Shown: one piece after another, positions 51,857 to 59,764 of the stretch
How the letters are laid out: the number at the start of each line of letters is the position of its first letter
Numbering within the stretch: position 1 is the first letter of the stretch
DNA from: Curtobacterium sp. MCPF17_002
GTDB lineage: Bacteria > Actinomycetota > Actinomycetes > Actinomycetales > Microbacteriaceae
Direction: 5' to 3'
Assembly (NCBI RefSeq): GCF_003234115.2
Contig: NZ_CP126251.1
Coordinates: 310,001 to 374,000 of the forward strand
Length of the DNA: 64,000 bases
Program-made: the position numbers and the translations under genes
The notes under the pieces: model-generated
The model's database searches: none
What the model saw: the letters and a program-made list of their open reading frames with translations, nothing else
Told to the model about the DNA's origin: nothing

Positions 51857-51893
51857 GATCAGGAGGTCGGACGATCAGGAGGTCGGACGATCA
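51857..51893. repeat. 16-bp tandem duplication abutting FAH stop codon
   Basis: GATCAGGAGGTCGGAC at 51857-51872 and 51873-51888, followed by GATCAG, which contains the FAH gene's stop (TCA on the plus strand at 51891-51893). Confidence 0.88.
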
Positions 51894-52574
51894 GACGATC
51901 CGGGTCCGGACGGAGCCGACGCCGGCGATCGTGCCGTCGAGGACGTCGCCGCGGTCGAGGACACCGACTCCCTCCGGTGTCCCGGTCATGAGGAGGTCGC
52001 CCGGTGCGAGCGTCACGAACCGCGAGAGTTCCGCGATCGTCTCGGCCACCGACCAGATCTGGTCCGCCAGGTCGCCGGACTGCCGGAGGTCCCCGTTCAC
52101 ACGCAGCTCGATCGTGCCGGTCGTCGGGTCGACCCCGGCCGCCGGGGTGAGCGCCCCGATCGGTGCCGAGGCGTCGAACCCCTTCGCGGTGTCCCACGGC
52201 CGGCCCAGCCGTTTCGCCTCGGCCTGCAGGTCGCGCCGGGTCAGGTCGAGTCCGACGGCGTAGCCCCAGACGTGCCCGAGGGCATCGTCCACCGCGAGGT
52301 CACTCCCGCCGGTGCCGATCGCGACGACCAGTTCCACCTCGTGCTCGAGTCGGTCCGTCATCGTCGGGTACGGGGTGTCGGCGTCGTCGACCACGACCGC
52401 GTCGGCGGGCTTCGTGAAGAAGAACGGCGGCTCGCGGTCCGGGTCATGCCCCATCTCCCGCGCGTGGGCGGCGTAGTTCCGACTCACGCAGAACACGCGA
52501 CGGACCGGGAAACGTCCGCCCGTCGACGTCGGGACGGTCGGGAGGGCCGGGGCCGGGATCACGAGGTCGCGCAC
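51891..52574 (-). CDS. Fumarylacetoacetate hydrolase family protein
   Basis: A 227-residue FAH-fold enzyme that cleaves C-C bonds of acylpyruvates or hydrates/decarboxylates related diketo acids (YcgM/FAHD1-like). Metal-binding Glu residues occur in EHEVELVVAIG, the lid motif in FCVSRNYAAHAREMG, substrate loop FFFTKPADAVV, and LLMTGTPEGVG closes the site. GTG start chosen at 52574, matching the family start; CACGCT six bases upstream may be the -10 box. Confidence 0.9.
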   Translation of the reverse strand: MRDLVIPAPALPTVPTSTGGRFPVRRVFCVSRNYAAHAREMGHDPDREPPFFFTKPADAVVVDDADTPYPTMTDRLEHEVELVVAIGTGGSDLAVDDALGHVWGYAVGLDLTRRDLQAEAKRLGRPWDTAKGFDASAPIGALTPAAGVDPTTGTIELRVNGDLRQSGDLADQIWSVAETIAELSRFVTLAPGDLLMTGTPEGVGVLDRGDVLDGTIAGVGSVRTRIV

Positions 52575-52634
52575 CCGTCCAGCGTGGCACGACGCACGAG
52601 CGGTCGGCACAGCGGGTTGGCTGGCGCAGCTGGC

Positions 52635-52835
52635 TCAGTCCGCGAAGGACGCCTCGTACCGCAGCTTCCGCGCGCGGGCCCGCTCCTGCCGTTCCCGCCA
52701 CTCGATCCGGGCCTGGCGGAGCTCTTCTTCGACTCCTCGTGCTCGGACGATCGGACCGTAGTGCGGACTCGCGAGCAGGGTCGGTGTGGTGAACTCGAGG
52801 CAGTCGAGCCAGCGTTTGAAGGATCGGTCACTCAT
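52635..52835 (-). CDS. Small basic hypothetical protein (66 aa)
   Basis: SDRSFKRWLDCLEFTTPTLL followed by a charged helix rich in Arg and Glu (RQARIEWRERQERARARKLR). No membrane segment. Its start overlaps the end of the upstream 114-residue gene by eight bases, so the two are made together. Codon use is less GC-biased than in neighbours. Function unknown. Confidence 0.6.
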   Translation of the reverse strand: MSDRSFKRWLDCLEFTTPTLLASPHYGPIVRARGVEEELRQARIEWRERQERARARKLRYEASFAD

Positions 52836-53172
52836 CGTGGAGATCATCGGGGGAGCCTTCCTCGTCTCGTTGGGTCTTCTGCAGCGCGCGGGACCGTTCG
52901 AGGGCTTCGAACACCCAGGTGTCGTCGTCCGTCGTCCATCCGCGCGTCACGAGTGCGGTGGCCATCACCGAAGCGGCTTCGCGCTGCGTTTCGTCCTCCG
53001 AGGTCGCCCGGTCGGCGACCCACGACCAACGCTGCCACCACATGTCGCGGTGCCCCAAGAACTCGGTATTTCGCCGCCCCGCCCGGCCGTCCGCGACGTT
53101 CACCACCAGCGCGGCCACGGCGACGACGGCGCCGGAGACCGACACGAGTGCGCTGATGAGTCCGACGTCCAT
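52828..53172 (-). CDS. Single-pass membrane hypothetical protein (114 aa)
   Basis: One N-terminal membrane helix (about 4-27, SALVSVSGAVVAVAALVVNV) and a cytoplasmic helical domain with FLGHRDMWWQRWSWVADR and EALERSRALQKTQRDEEGS. First of a two-gene unit with the small basic protein. Function unknown; a Trp-rich patch is notable. Confidence 0.65.
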   Translation of the reverse strand: MDVGLISALVSVSGAVVAVAALVVNVADGRAGRRNTEFLGHRDMWWQRWSWVADRATSEDETQREAASVMATALVTRGWTTDDDTWVFEALERSRALQKTQRDEEGSPDDLHDE

Positions 53173-53190
53173 GTCCTCCACCCTGACGTG

Positions 53191-53227
53191 ACAGGACCGG
53201 CCACACGTCGAGCGTGACCGGTCCTGT
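53191..53227. terminator. 10-bp-stem hairpin downstream of phosphoketolase gene
   Basis: ACAGGACCGG (53191-53200) pairs with CCGGTCCTGT (53218-53227). It lies 60 bases past the 3' end of the minus-strand phosphoketolase gene and upstream of the 114-residue gene. Confidence 0.55.
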
Positions 53228-53289
53228 GGACGGCGCCACGCGCCTCCCGGCTGTGGAGGAAGGAACCCGGGACCGGACCCCACCGACGG

Positions 53290-55761
53290 TCAGCGCCCCG
53301 GCGCTGCCCCCTCGGTCTCACCCGCTCCGGGGTCACCGCCGGTCCCACCGGACGCGGGCTCGTCCTGCGGCCACCCCGCGAACTCCCACCCGCCGAGCGA
53401 CGGGTGGTCCTCGCCCTTCATGTACGCGAACGTCCGAGCGGCGTCCCGTGCGTCCGAGAGTTTCGTGAGCAGGTCGGCGTGCGCCGCGGCGTCGACGCGG
53501 GAGAGCGCGTCGTGCGCCAGCGCGAACCGGTCCATCTCGTTGCGCATGAGCATGTCGAACGGCGACGTCGTCGTGCCCTGCTCGAGGAAACCGTGCACGT
53601 GCAGGTCGTCGTGTCCGTGTCGGCGGTAGGTGAGCTGGTGCACGAGCGACGGGTAGCCGTGGAAGGCGAAGACCGCCGGGGTCCCCGGGAGGAAGAGCTC
53701 GTCGTAGCGTTCGTCCGGCATCGGGTGCTCGTGCTTCCGCGGGTCGCCGAGTGCGAGCAGGTCGACCACGTTCACGACGCGCACGCCGACCTCGGGTGCG
53801 TGCTTCCGGATGATGTCCGCCGCTGCCACGGTCTCGACGGTCGGCACGTCCCCGGCGCAGGCGAGCACGATGTCGACGCGTCCGACGGACTCCTCGGTGC
53901 CCGCCCACCCCCACACGCCGGCACCGGCGTCGACGTGCGCGACCGCGTCGTCCAGCGACAGGAACACGGGCTCCGGGTGCTTGCCTGCGACGATGACCTC
54001 GATGCGGTCGGTCGTCTCCATCGCGTGCGCGGCGACGGCGAGCAGGGTGTTCGCGTCCGCCGGCAGCTGGATGCGGACGAGGTCCTGCTGCTTCGAGGCG
54101 ACGACGTCGAGGAACCCCGGGTCCTGGTGGGAGAAGCCGTTGTGGTCCTGCCGCCAGACGTGCGACGACAGCAGGATCGACAGGTTCGAGACCGGCGCCC
54201 GCCAGTCGATGTCGGTCGACGACTCCAGCCACTTGGCGTACTGCCCGACCATCGAGTCGATGATGTGCGCGAACGCCTCGTAGGTGTTGAGGACCCCGTG
54301 CCGACCGCTCAGGACGTAGCCCTCGAGCATGCCCTCGAGGAGGTGCTCGGAGAGGACCTCGGTCACGCGACCGTGCGTCCCGAGGTGCTCGTCACCGGGA
54401 CCGCGCTGCGCCCGCCACACGCGCGAGGTCACGTCGAACACCGCGTCGAGCTTGTTCGAGATCGTCTCGTCCGGCCCGAACAGCCGGAACGTCGACGGGT
54501 TCCGCTGGATGAGCGCCGCCAACCACGGCCCCAGGGTGCCCGTCGCGCTCGCGGTGTCGCCGACCTCGGCCGCGAACTCGGCGAGTCCGGGACGGTCGAG
54601 TGCCGTGCGGATGCGGCCGCCGTTCGCGTGCGGTGCCGCGCTCATGCGCCGCTCACCCGTGGGCCGGATGGTCGTCAGGATCCCGATCGGCTGGCCGTCC
54701 TCGTCGAAGAGCTCCTCCGGCCGGTAGGAGCGCATCCACTCCTCGAGCTGCCGTCGGTGGCCGTCGTCCTCGCGGACCGCGGGCAGCGGGACCTGGTGTG
54801 CACGGAAGGTGCCCTCGACCTGCTGACCGTCGACCTCCTTGGGCCCGGTCCACCCCTTGGGCGACCGGAGCACGATCATCGGCCAGCGCGGACGGAGGTC
54901 GGCGGCACCGGCCGGCTGACCGGCAGCCGCACGCTGCGCCTGGCCGCGCGCCGCTGCCTGGATGTCGTCGATCGTGGCCATGGCGCGGCGGAGTGCGCCG
55001 TCGAACAGCGCGTGCACGGCGAACGGGTCGTTGTCGACCCGTGCGGAGTCGACGACGACGGGCTCGTACCCGAGTCCCCGGAAGTACGCGGTGAGGTCCT
55101 CGTCGGGGATGCGGGCGAGGATCGTCGGGTTCGCGATCTTCCACCCGTTGAGGTTGAGGATCGGCAGCACCGCGCCGTCGTGCACCGGGTCGAGGAACGT
55201 GTGCGCCTGCCAGGAACCGGCGAGGGGACCCGATTCCGCCTCACCGTCGCCGACGACGCACGCGACGACGAGGTCCGGGTTGTCGAGCGCGGCACCGTAC
55301 GCGTGGGCGAGTGAGTACCCCAGCTCACCGCCCTCGTTGATCGACCCGGGGGTGTTCGGTGCCGCGTGCGAGGGGATCCCGCCGGGGAACGAGAACTGCT
55401 TGAAGAACTCCTGCAGTCCGGCCGGGTCGGGTGTGATGGACGGGTAGAGCTCGCCCCACGTGCCCTCGAGCCAGGCGTTGGCGTTCATCGCAGGGCCGCC
55501 GTGGCCCGGACCGCAGATGTAGAGCACGTCGCGGTCGGTCTCGGCGATCAGGGCGTTGAGGTGCGCGTACACGAGGTTGAGTGCGGGCGACGTCCCCCAG
55601 TGGCCGAGGAGTCGCGGCTTCACGTCGTCGGGGTCGATCGGGCGCGTGAGCAGCGGGTTGTCGAGCAGGTAGATCTGCCCGACAGTGAGGTAGTTCGCGG
55701 CGCGCCACCAGGCGTCGATCGCGCGGATCCGGTCGGTGCTCGTGGTGAGTGCGGGGGACAT
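53290..55761 (-). CDS. xfp: Phosphoketolase (Xfp family)
   Basis: An 823-residue thiamine-diphosphate enzyme that splits xylulose-5-phosphate (and maybe fructose-6-phosphate) with phosphate to acetyl phosphate. N-terminal ICGPGHGGPAMNANAWLEGT, GELGYSLAHAYGAALDNPDL, VVGDGEAESGPLAGSWQAHT (TPP-binding) and C-terminal SHVWRQDHNGFSHQDPGFLD and AFHGYPSLVHQLTYRR are family landmarks. Cytoplasmic, octameric in relatives. Leaderless: TAGCGT (55768-55773, minus strand) six bases before ATG. Fits with the nucleoside operon as a pentose-phosphate outlet. Confidence 0.95.
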   Translation of the reverse strand: MSPALTTSTDRIRAIDAWWRAANYLTVGQIYLLDNPLLTRPIDPDDVKPRLLGHWGTSPALNLVYAHLNALIAETDRDVLYICGPGHGGPAMNANAWLEGTWGELYPSITPDPAGLQEFFKQFSFPGGIPSHAAPNTPGSINEGGELGYSLAHAYGAALDNPDLVVACVVGDGEAESGPLAGSWQAHTFLDPVHDGAVLPILNLNGWKIANPTILARIPDEDLTAYFRGLGYEPVVVDSARVDNDPFAVHALFDGALRRAMATIDDIQAAARGQAQRAAAGQPAGAADLRPRWPMIVLRSPKGWTGPKEVDGQQVEGTFRAHQVPLPAVREDDGHRRQLEEWMRSYRPEELFDEDGQPIGILTTIRPTGERRMSAAPHANGGRIRTALDRPGLAEFAAEVGDTASATGTLGPWLAALIQRNPSTFRLFGPDETISNKLDAVFDVTSRVWRAQRGPGDEHLGTHGRVTEVLSEHLLEGMLEGYVLSGRHGVLNTYEAFAHIIDSMVGQYAKWLESSTDIDWRAPVSNLSILLSSHVWRQDHNGFSHQDPGFLDVVASKQQDLVRIQLPADANTLLAVAAHAMETTDRIEVIVAGKHPEPVFLSLDDAVAHVDAGAGVWGWAGTEESVGRVDIVLACAGDVPTVETVAAADIIRKHAPEVGVRVVNVVDLLALGDPRKHEHPMPDERYDELFLPGTPAVFAFHGYPSLVHQLTYRRHGHDDLHVHGFLEQGTTTSPFDMLMRNEMDRFALAHDALSRVDAAAHADLLTKLSDARDAARTFAYMKGEDHPSLGGWEFAGWPQDEPASGGTGGDPGAGETEGAAPGR

Positions 55762-55794
55762 GCCCCCACGCTACGGAGGAGTGGTCGAACCGAT

Positions 55795-55849
55795 CCCAGG
55801 GAGCAGCTACGGAGCAGCCCAGGGAGCGGCCCAGGGAGCGGCCCACGGG
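55795..55849. repeat. 12-bp tandem repeat in phosphoketolase/secreted-protein spacer
   Basis: CCCAGGGAGCAG, an 11-base variant, then two exact CCCAGGGAGCGG units (55818-55829 and 55830-55841) and a partial unit. It is followed by 180 bases of relatively AT-rich DNA including an A6 run at 55859-55864, the likely promoter region of the secreted-protein gene. Confidence 0.82.
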
Positions 55850-56031
55850 CACGGCCGGAAAAAACTTCTCACCGAGTTCCAAACCGTTCGGGAGGGGGTG
55901 CCGAATGAGATGCACAAGGGCAAACGCCCAGGGCACTCTCCGGTCATGTTTGGCCGGTACTCAGCGTTCGCACAGAAGCGCGCTGACGGCCAACCGCCGG
56001 AATGCTCATCACAGCAAAGGACTGAAGACCA

Positions 56032-56709
56032 ATGCGCAAGTCACTCAAGACCTCGATCACTCTCGCCACGACCGGCGCGCTCGTCCTCGGCGGCGCAGCG
56101 TTCGGTGTCTCGGCCGCGCAGGCCGACGGCTCCGTCCACACCGTCTCCTCCAGCTCGACGAAGATCCCCGGCCCCGTCGCCTCGGTCCCCGAGGTCCTCG
56201 GCGGCGACACCGCCGTCAAGCTCGACTCGGGCTTCACCGACGCGCTGACCGCCCTCAAGCTCACCCCGGGCGTCTCCGGCAACGCGAAGCTCGCCGACGG
56301 TTCGGTCTCCTTCCCGATCACCTCGGGTTCGGTCACCTACTGGTCGCCGGACGGCAAGTACCGCCCGTACGTGCAGGGCCTGCTCAACCACGACGACTCC
56401 GGCCTGACGCTCAGCGCCGGCGACACCACCGTCACGCTCGAGAACTTCGTCGTGAACCCGGGCTCCTCGAAGCTCTACGGTGACGTGCTCGTCAACGGCA
56501 AGGTCGCCGTCGCCAACGCCTACCTGTTCTCGCTGCACGGTGGGACGCTCAAGGCGCTCCAGCTCGAGGGTGACAACGCCATCCTGACCGGCACCACGGT
56601 GCACGTGTCCGGTGACGCCGCGAAGCTGCTCAACAGCACCTTCAAGACCGACGCCGTCAAGGCCAACCTCCTCGTGGGCGTCGCGACCATCACGGCGAAG
56701 ATCAAGTAA
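56032..56709 (+). CDS. Secreted beta-rich protein of unknown function
   Basis: A 225-residue protein with a clear signal peptide (MRKSLKTSITLATTGALVLG, cleavage probably after AQA near 31). The mature part alternates strands (SVSFPITSGSVTYWSPDGKY, LNHDDSGLTLSAGDTTVTL, VNPGSSKLYGDVLVNGKVAV), a pattern seen in a family of actinobacterial secreted hypotheticals and reminiscent of HtaA-like domains, but HtaA is not claimed. No cysteines. Strong terminator at 56726-56761. Confidence 0.8.
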   Translation: MRKSLKTSITLATTGALVLGGAAFGVSAAQADGSVHTVSSSSTKIPGPVASVPEVLGGDTAVKLDSGFTDALTALKLTPGVSGNAKLADGSVSFPITSGSVTYWSPDGKYRPYVQGLLNHDDSGLTLSAGDTTVTLENFVVNPGSSKLYGDVLVNGKVAVANAYLFSLHGGTLKALQLEGDNAILTGTTVHVSGDAAKLLNSTFKTDAVKANLLVGVATITAKIK

Positions 56710-56725
56710 CCAGCACGCCAAGGAC

Positions 56726-56761
56726 GAGGACGGCACCACGCGACCGCGTGGTGCCGTCCTC
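56726..56761 (+). terminator. Strong rho-independent-like terminator
   Basis: GAGGACGGCACCACGC (56726-56741) pairs perfectly with GCGTGGTGCCGTCCTC (56746-56761) with loop GACC, followed by TTCTC. It begins 17 bases after the secreted protein gene. Confidence 0.85.
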
Positions 56762-56780
56762 TTCTCGCGCTCGGGGACCG

Positions 56781-56795
56781 GGCCTGGAGGCGCGG
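56781..56795. repeat. Palindrome half copy between terminator and DUF1992 gene
   Basis: GGCCTGGAGGCGCGG matches the left arm of the dispersed palindrome and lies six bases from the 3' end of the minus-strand DUF1992 gene. Confidence 0.65.
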
Positions 56796-56801
56796 CTCAC
56801 C

Positions 56802-57404
56802 TCACCGACGTCGACGCCACCACCGACGTGGCCGGTTCGCGGACTCCGCTGCCCGCTCGGCCGCGGCCCGCGCATCCGCCGCGGAGCGCTCCTGCCGACG
56901 GTCCCGCCACCGCGCGACCTCGTCGTCGACGTCCCGGAGCGGTGTCACCACCGGCGGCCCGCCGAGGAGCTGCCGGCGGGCCTCCTTCACGCGGGCGTTG
57001 AAGTCGTCGAGGACGTCCCGGACGTCCTGCTCCACCGGCAGTGCGTCGAGTGCGTCGTCGAGTCCCGCGTCCTCGGTGCGCAGCGCGAGGGCGGGCGGGG
57101 CGATGCCGCGGATGTCCTCGCGCTCGATCTTCGACTTGATCCACCAGTCCGGGTCGTGCTGCCCGTCGTTCCCGGGCAGGGGCTTGCCGTGGTACGGGTT
57201 CCCCTCGAACACCCCGCGCCGCTCGGCCTCCTCGATCCGCGCCCGTGCGTGCGCGGCGACGTCGGCGGCCTTGAGCAGCCGACGTTCCTCGCGGACCTCG
57301 TCCGGGTCGAGGGAGCCGCGTTCGATCTCGCTCTCCACGAGCTGCTGGTAGCGGTAGCGGGCGGCCCTCCTGAGCCGGTCCATCCGTGCGTCGACGTCGT
57401 TCAT
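56802..57404 (-). CDS. DUF1992 (DnaJ homologue subfamily C member 28-like) protein
   Basis: A 200-residue basic helical protein with the DUF1992 core: RIEEAERRGVFEGNPYHGKP, LPGNDGQHDPDWWIKSKIER. DUF1992 is found alone in bacteria and next to J-domains in eukaryotes; no J-domain HPD is present here. The C-terminus is Arg/Ala-rich (RPRRWWRRRR) and may bind nucleic acid or membrane. Confidence 0.88.
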   Translation of the reverse strand: MNDVDARMDRLRRAARYRYQQLVESEIERGSLDPDEVREERRLLKAADVAAHARARIEEAERRGVFEGNPYHGKPLPGNDGQHDPDWWIKSKIEREDIRGIAPPALALRTEDAGLDDALDALPVEQDVRDVLDDFNARVKEARRQLLGGPPVVTPLRDVDDEVARWRDRRQERSAADARAAAERAAESANRPRRWWRRRR

Positions 57405-57442
57405 CGTCAGACCATGATGCGCCCGGCGTCCGACGTCCTCGT

Positions 57443-59263
57443 TCAGGCCGCCTCAGCGACCTCCTCGATCGTCAGTGCCGCCTGGATGAGCGCCAGGTGC
57501 GAGAGGCCCTGCGGGAGGTTGCCCATGAAGTCGCCGTCGACCGCACTGAGCATCTCGCTGAACAGTCCGACGTCGTTCGCCTGGGCGACCATGTCGTCCA
57601 TCAGCGATCGGGCGTCGTCGACCCGGCCGACGCACGCCAGCGCGGCGGCGAGCCAGAACGAGCAGGCGACGAACGGGGACTCCTCGTCCTCCACCCCGGA
57701 GTACCGGTAGACGAGCGGACCGTGCTGCAGCTGCGCTTCGATGGCGCGGATGGTCGACTCCATGCGGGGACCCCGGTCGAACGCGGACATCGCGTGCAGC
57801 AGGATCGACGTGTCCAGCGCGTCGGTGTCCGGGTGCATCACGTAGTGGCCGAGTTCCTCGTTCCAGCCGTGCTCGGCGACCCAGTCCTCGATGAGTTCGC
57901 GGTTCTCGACCCACTTGTCGCGGGGGCCGTCGATCATCCCGGCGTCGTGCAGTTCCACCGCCGCGTCGAGGGCCTGCCAGCAGCCGATCTTGCTCGTCGT
58001 GTAGTGGTGGGCCTCCTGCAGCTCCCACATCCCGGAGTCGGGTTCCACCCATCGGTGGCAGGCGTCGTCGGCGAGGTCGTGCAGCACGGAGGCGGTCTTC
58101 CGGTCGAGGACGTTGCCGGCGCGCACGTACTGCCGCATGATCTCGAAGACGTCGCCCCAGACACCGAGCTGCAGCTGGTTGCCGGCCCGGTTGCCGACGG
58201 TGACGGGGCCGATGCCGTTCCAGCCCGGGACGTCGCGCTCCTCGACACCGTCGGCCTTCGAGCCGTCGAGGCCGTAGAAGATCGGCATCGTCTCGTCGTG
58301 CTCGGCGATGGTGCGCATCACCCAGGACACCGCGGCGTGGGTCTCCTCGCGCAGGCCGAACCGGGTGAGGGCGTGCACCGTGTACGCCAGGTCGCGGACC
58401 CAGGCGAACCGGTAGTCCCAGTTCTTGCCGCCGGTCCGGTCCTCCGGCAGGCTCGTGGTCGGTGCCGCGGCGATCGACCCCGTCGGTGCGAAGATGAGGA
58501 GCTTCAGCGCGAGAGCGCTCCGCTGCACCGCGTCGGCCCACGGGCCGTCGTAGTTGAACTCCTTCGACCAGGTCGACCAGTTCTCGATCGTGCGGTCGAC
58601 CCCCTCGAGCGTGCGCTCCGGCTCGGGCAGGAAGATCGGTTCGTCGTACGTCCCGACGATCGTCAGGATCGACTTCGTGTCCGGCTGCGTCCGGAACCGG
58701 CCGGAGAACCGAGGCCCGTCGTCGTGGACGGGCTGGAAACCCTGTTCGACGATCCCGATCGTGACGCCGTCGACGCCGATCACGGTGCCGTTCGCGGTGT
58801 CGAGCCGTTGCGGTTCGGCGGTGTTGAGGATCGTGCCCGGCACGACGGCCCACTCCATCTCCACCGAGCCCTCGACGCCCTGCACGCAGCGACCGATCTC
58901 CGCCCACGGCAGCCGGCCGGCGACGCCCGTGACCATCGCGTCCGTCACGGTGGCGGTGCCCGACGGGGTCGTCCACGTCGTGACGAGGACGTTCGTGCCC
59001 GGCAGGTACTCCCGCGACGCGCGGGCGTCCCCGTCAGCCGGCCGGAGCGCGACGTGCCCGCCGTGCTCGGCGTCGACGATGCTCGCGAAGACCGGCGGGG
59101 AGTCCATCGAGGGGATCGGCAACCAGTCGATCCGGCCGTCCAGCGCGATGAGGGCGACCGTCCGTCCGTCGCCGATCGCGCCGTAGGAACGCAGCGGCAC
59201 GTAGCCGTCGGTGCGCTCCTCGTTCTCGGTCGCGTCGGGGGTGTCTCGGGTCCGTTCGGTCAT
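57443..59263 (-). CDS. Glycoside hydrolase family 15 protein (glucoamylase/trehalase-like)
   Basis: A 606-residue GH15 enzyme: N-terminal beta-sandwich domain (GYVPLRSYGAIGDGRTVALI to about 270) and an (alpha/alpha)6 barrel. Catalytic-site regions include KNWDYRFAWVRDLAYTVHAL, GWNGIGPVTVGNRAGNQLQL and the second acid near YRYSGVEDEESPFVACSFWL. Actinobacterial GH15 proteins of this length are often trehalases rather than glucoamylases. No signal peptide, so cytoplasmic. GGGAG precedes the ATG. Confidence 0.92.
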   Translation of the reverse strand: MTERTRDTPDATENEERTDGYVPLRSYGAIGDGRTVALIALDGRIDWLPIPSMDSPPVFASIVDAEHGGHVALRPADGDARASREYLPGTNVLVTTWTTPSGTATVTDAMVTGVAGRLPWAEIGRCVQGVEGSVEMEWAVVPGTILNTAEPQRLDTANGTVIGVDGVTIGIVEQGFQPVHDDGPRFSGRFRTQPDTKSILTIVGTYDEPIFLPEPERTLEGVDRTIENWSTWSKEFNYDGPWADAVQRSALALKLLIFAPTGSIAAAPTTSLPEDRTGGKNWDYRFAWVRDLAYTVHALTRFGLREETHAAVSWVMRTIAEHDETMPIFYGLDGSKADGVEERDVPGWNGIGPVTVGNRAGNQLQLGVWGDVFEIMRQYVRAGNVLDRKTASVLHDLADDACHRWVEPDSGMWELQEAHHYTTSKIGCWQALDAAVELHDAGMIDGPRDKWVENRELIEDWVAEHGWNEELGHYVMHPDTDALDTSILLHAMSAFDRGPRMESTIRAIEAQLQHGPLVYRYSGVEDEESPFVACSFWLAAALACVGRVDDARSLMDDMVAQANDVGLFSEMLSAVDGDFMGNLPQGLSHLALIQAALTIEEVAEAA

Positions 59264-59379
59264 GCTCCCAGCCTGCCCCGGATCTGCTCCGGACCATCAG
59301 ACGGACGTACCCCGCTGTGGAGAACGCGGGGCGGGCCTCCAGGCTGTGGAGGAGGAACCAACCGGGACCGCGACGCCGC

Positions 59380-59416
59380 GACACGCCCGGGGTGACTTGT
59401 GCAGCCCGGGCGTGTC
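59380..59416. promoter_or_regulatory. 12-bp-arm perfect inverted repeat upstream of small ORF/rtcB
   Basis: GACACGCCCGGG (59380-59391) and CCCGGGCGTGTC (59405-59416) are perfect inverted arms separated by 13 bases. It lies in the divergent space between the GH15 gene and the small ORF/rtcB unit and could be an operator or a palindromic element; a degenerate palindrome half copy (GCGGGCCTCCAGGC) lies nearby at 59331-59344. Confidence 0.5.
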
Positions 59417-59481
59417 CCACTACTGTCGACCTCCTGCCCACCGGCAGACCGCCCGTCCCGGGCACCTCGGAAGGACCGCGC

Positions 59482-59607
59482 ATGAGCGCCGTGCAGCACC
59501 GCGAACACCGCGTCGAGCTCCAGCTCGCCGTGCTCGCCGTGCTGCCCGAACGGCAGCCCGTGTCGCCTGCACGGCACGCAGAGCAGTCCCTCCACTACCC
59601 CGCGTAG
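59482..59607 (+). CDS. Small ORF (41 aa) upstream of rtcB
   Basis: ATG with GGAAGG seven bases upstream encodes a 41-residue His/Gln/Leu-rich peptide (SAVQHREHRVELQLAVLAVL ... SLHYPA) ending in TAG. Third-position GC is mostly high, so it may be real. A hairpin (59625-59653) between it and rtcB suggests a leader peptide or attenuator, but this is inference. Confidence 0.4.
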   Translation: MSAVQHREHRVELQLAVLAVLPERQPVSPARHAEQSLHYPA

Positions 59608-59624
59608 GCACGCGACGTCACTCG

Positions 59625-59653
59625 ACGCCCCGTGCCCACCCGGCTCGGGGCGT
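59625..59653 (+). promoter_or_regulatory. Hairpin between small ORF and rtcB
   Basis: ACGCCCCG (59625-59632) pairs with CGGGGCGT (59646-59653). It starts 17 bases after the small ORF's stop; there is no T-tract. The remaining leader to the rtcB ATG shows nothing else obvious. Confidence 0.4.
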
Positions 59654-59764
59654 TCGTCTCGCTGTCCCTCCACGTCCCGCCACGCACGGCGGCCGACGCG
59701 GGCGTGCAGCCGGAACCCGTCTCGGACCGTCACCGACGACCGTCACGAAAGCGAGACCACCACC

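Noticed and set aside
56032..56709. HtaA heme-binding domain
   Set aside because: The strand pattern is reminiscent, but the typical HtaA heme-ligand Tyr/His arrangement could not be seen, so only an unknown secreted protein is claimed.
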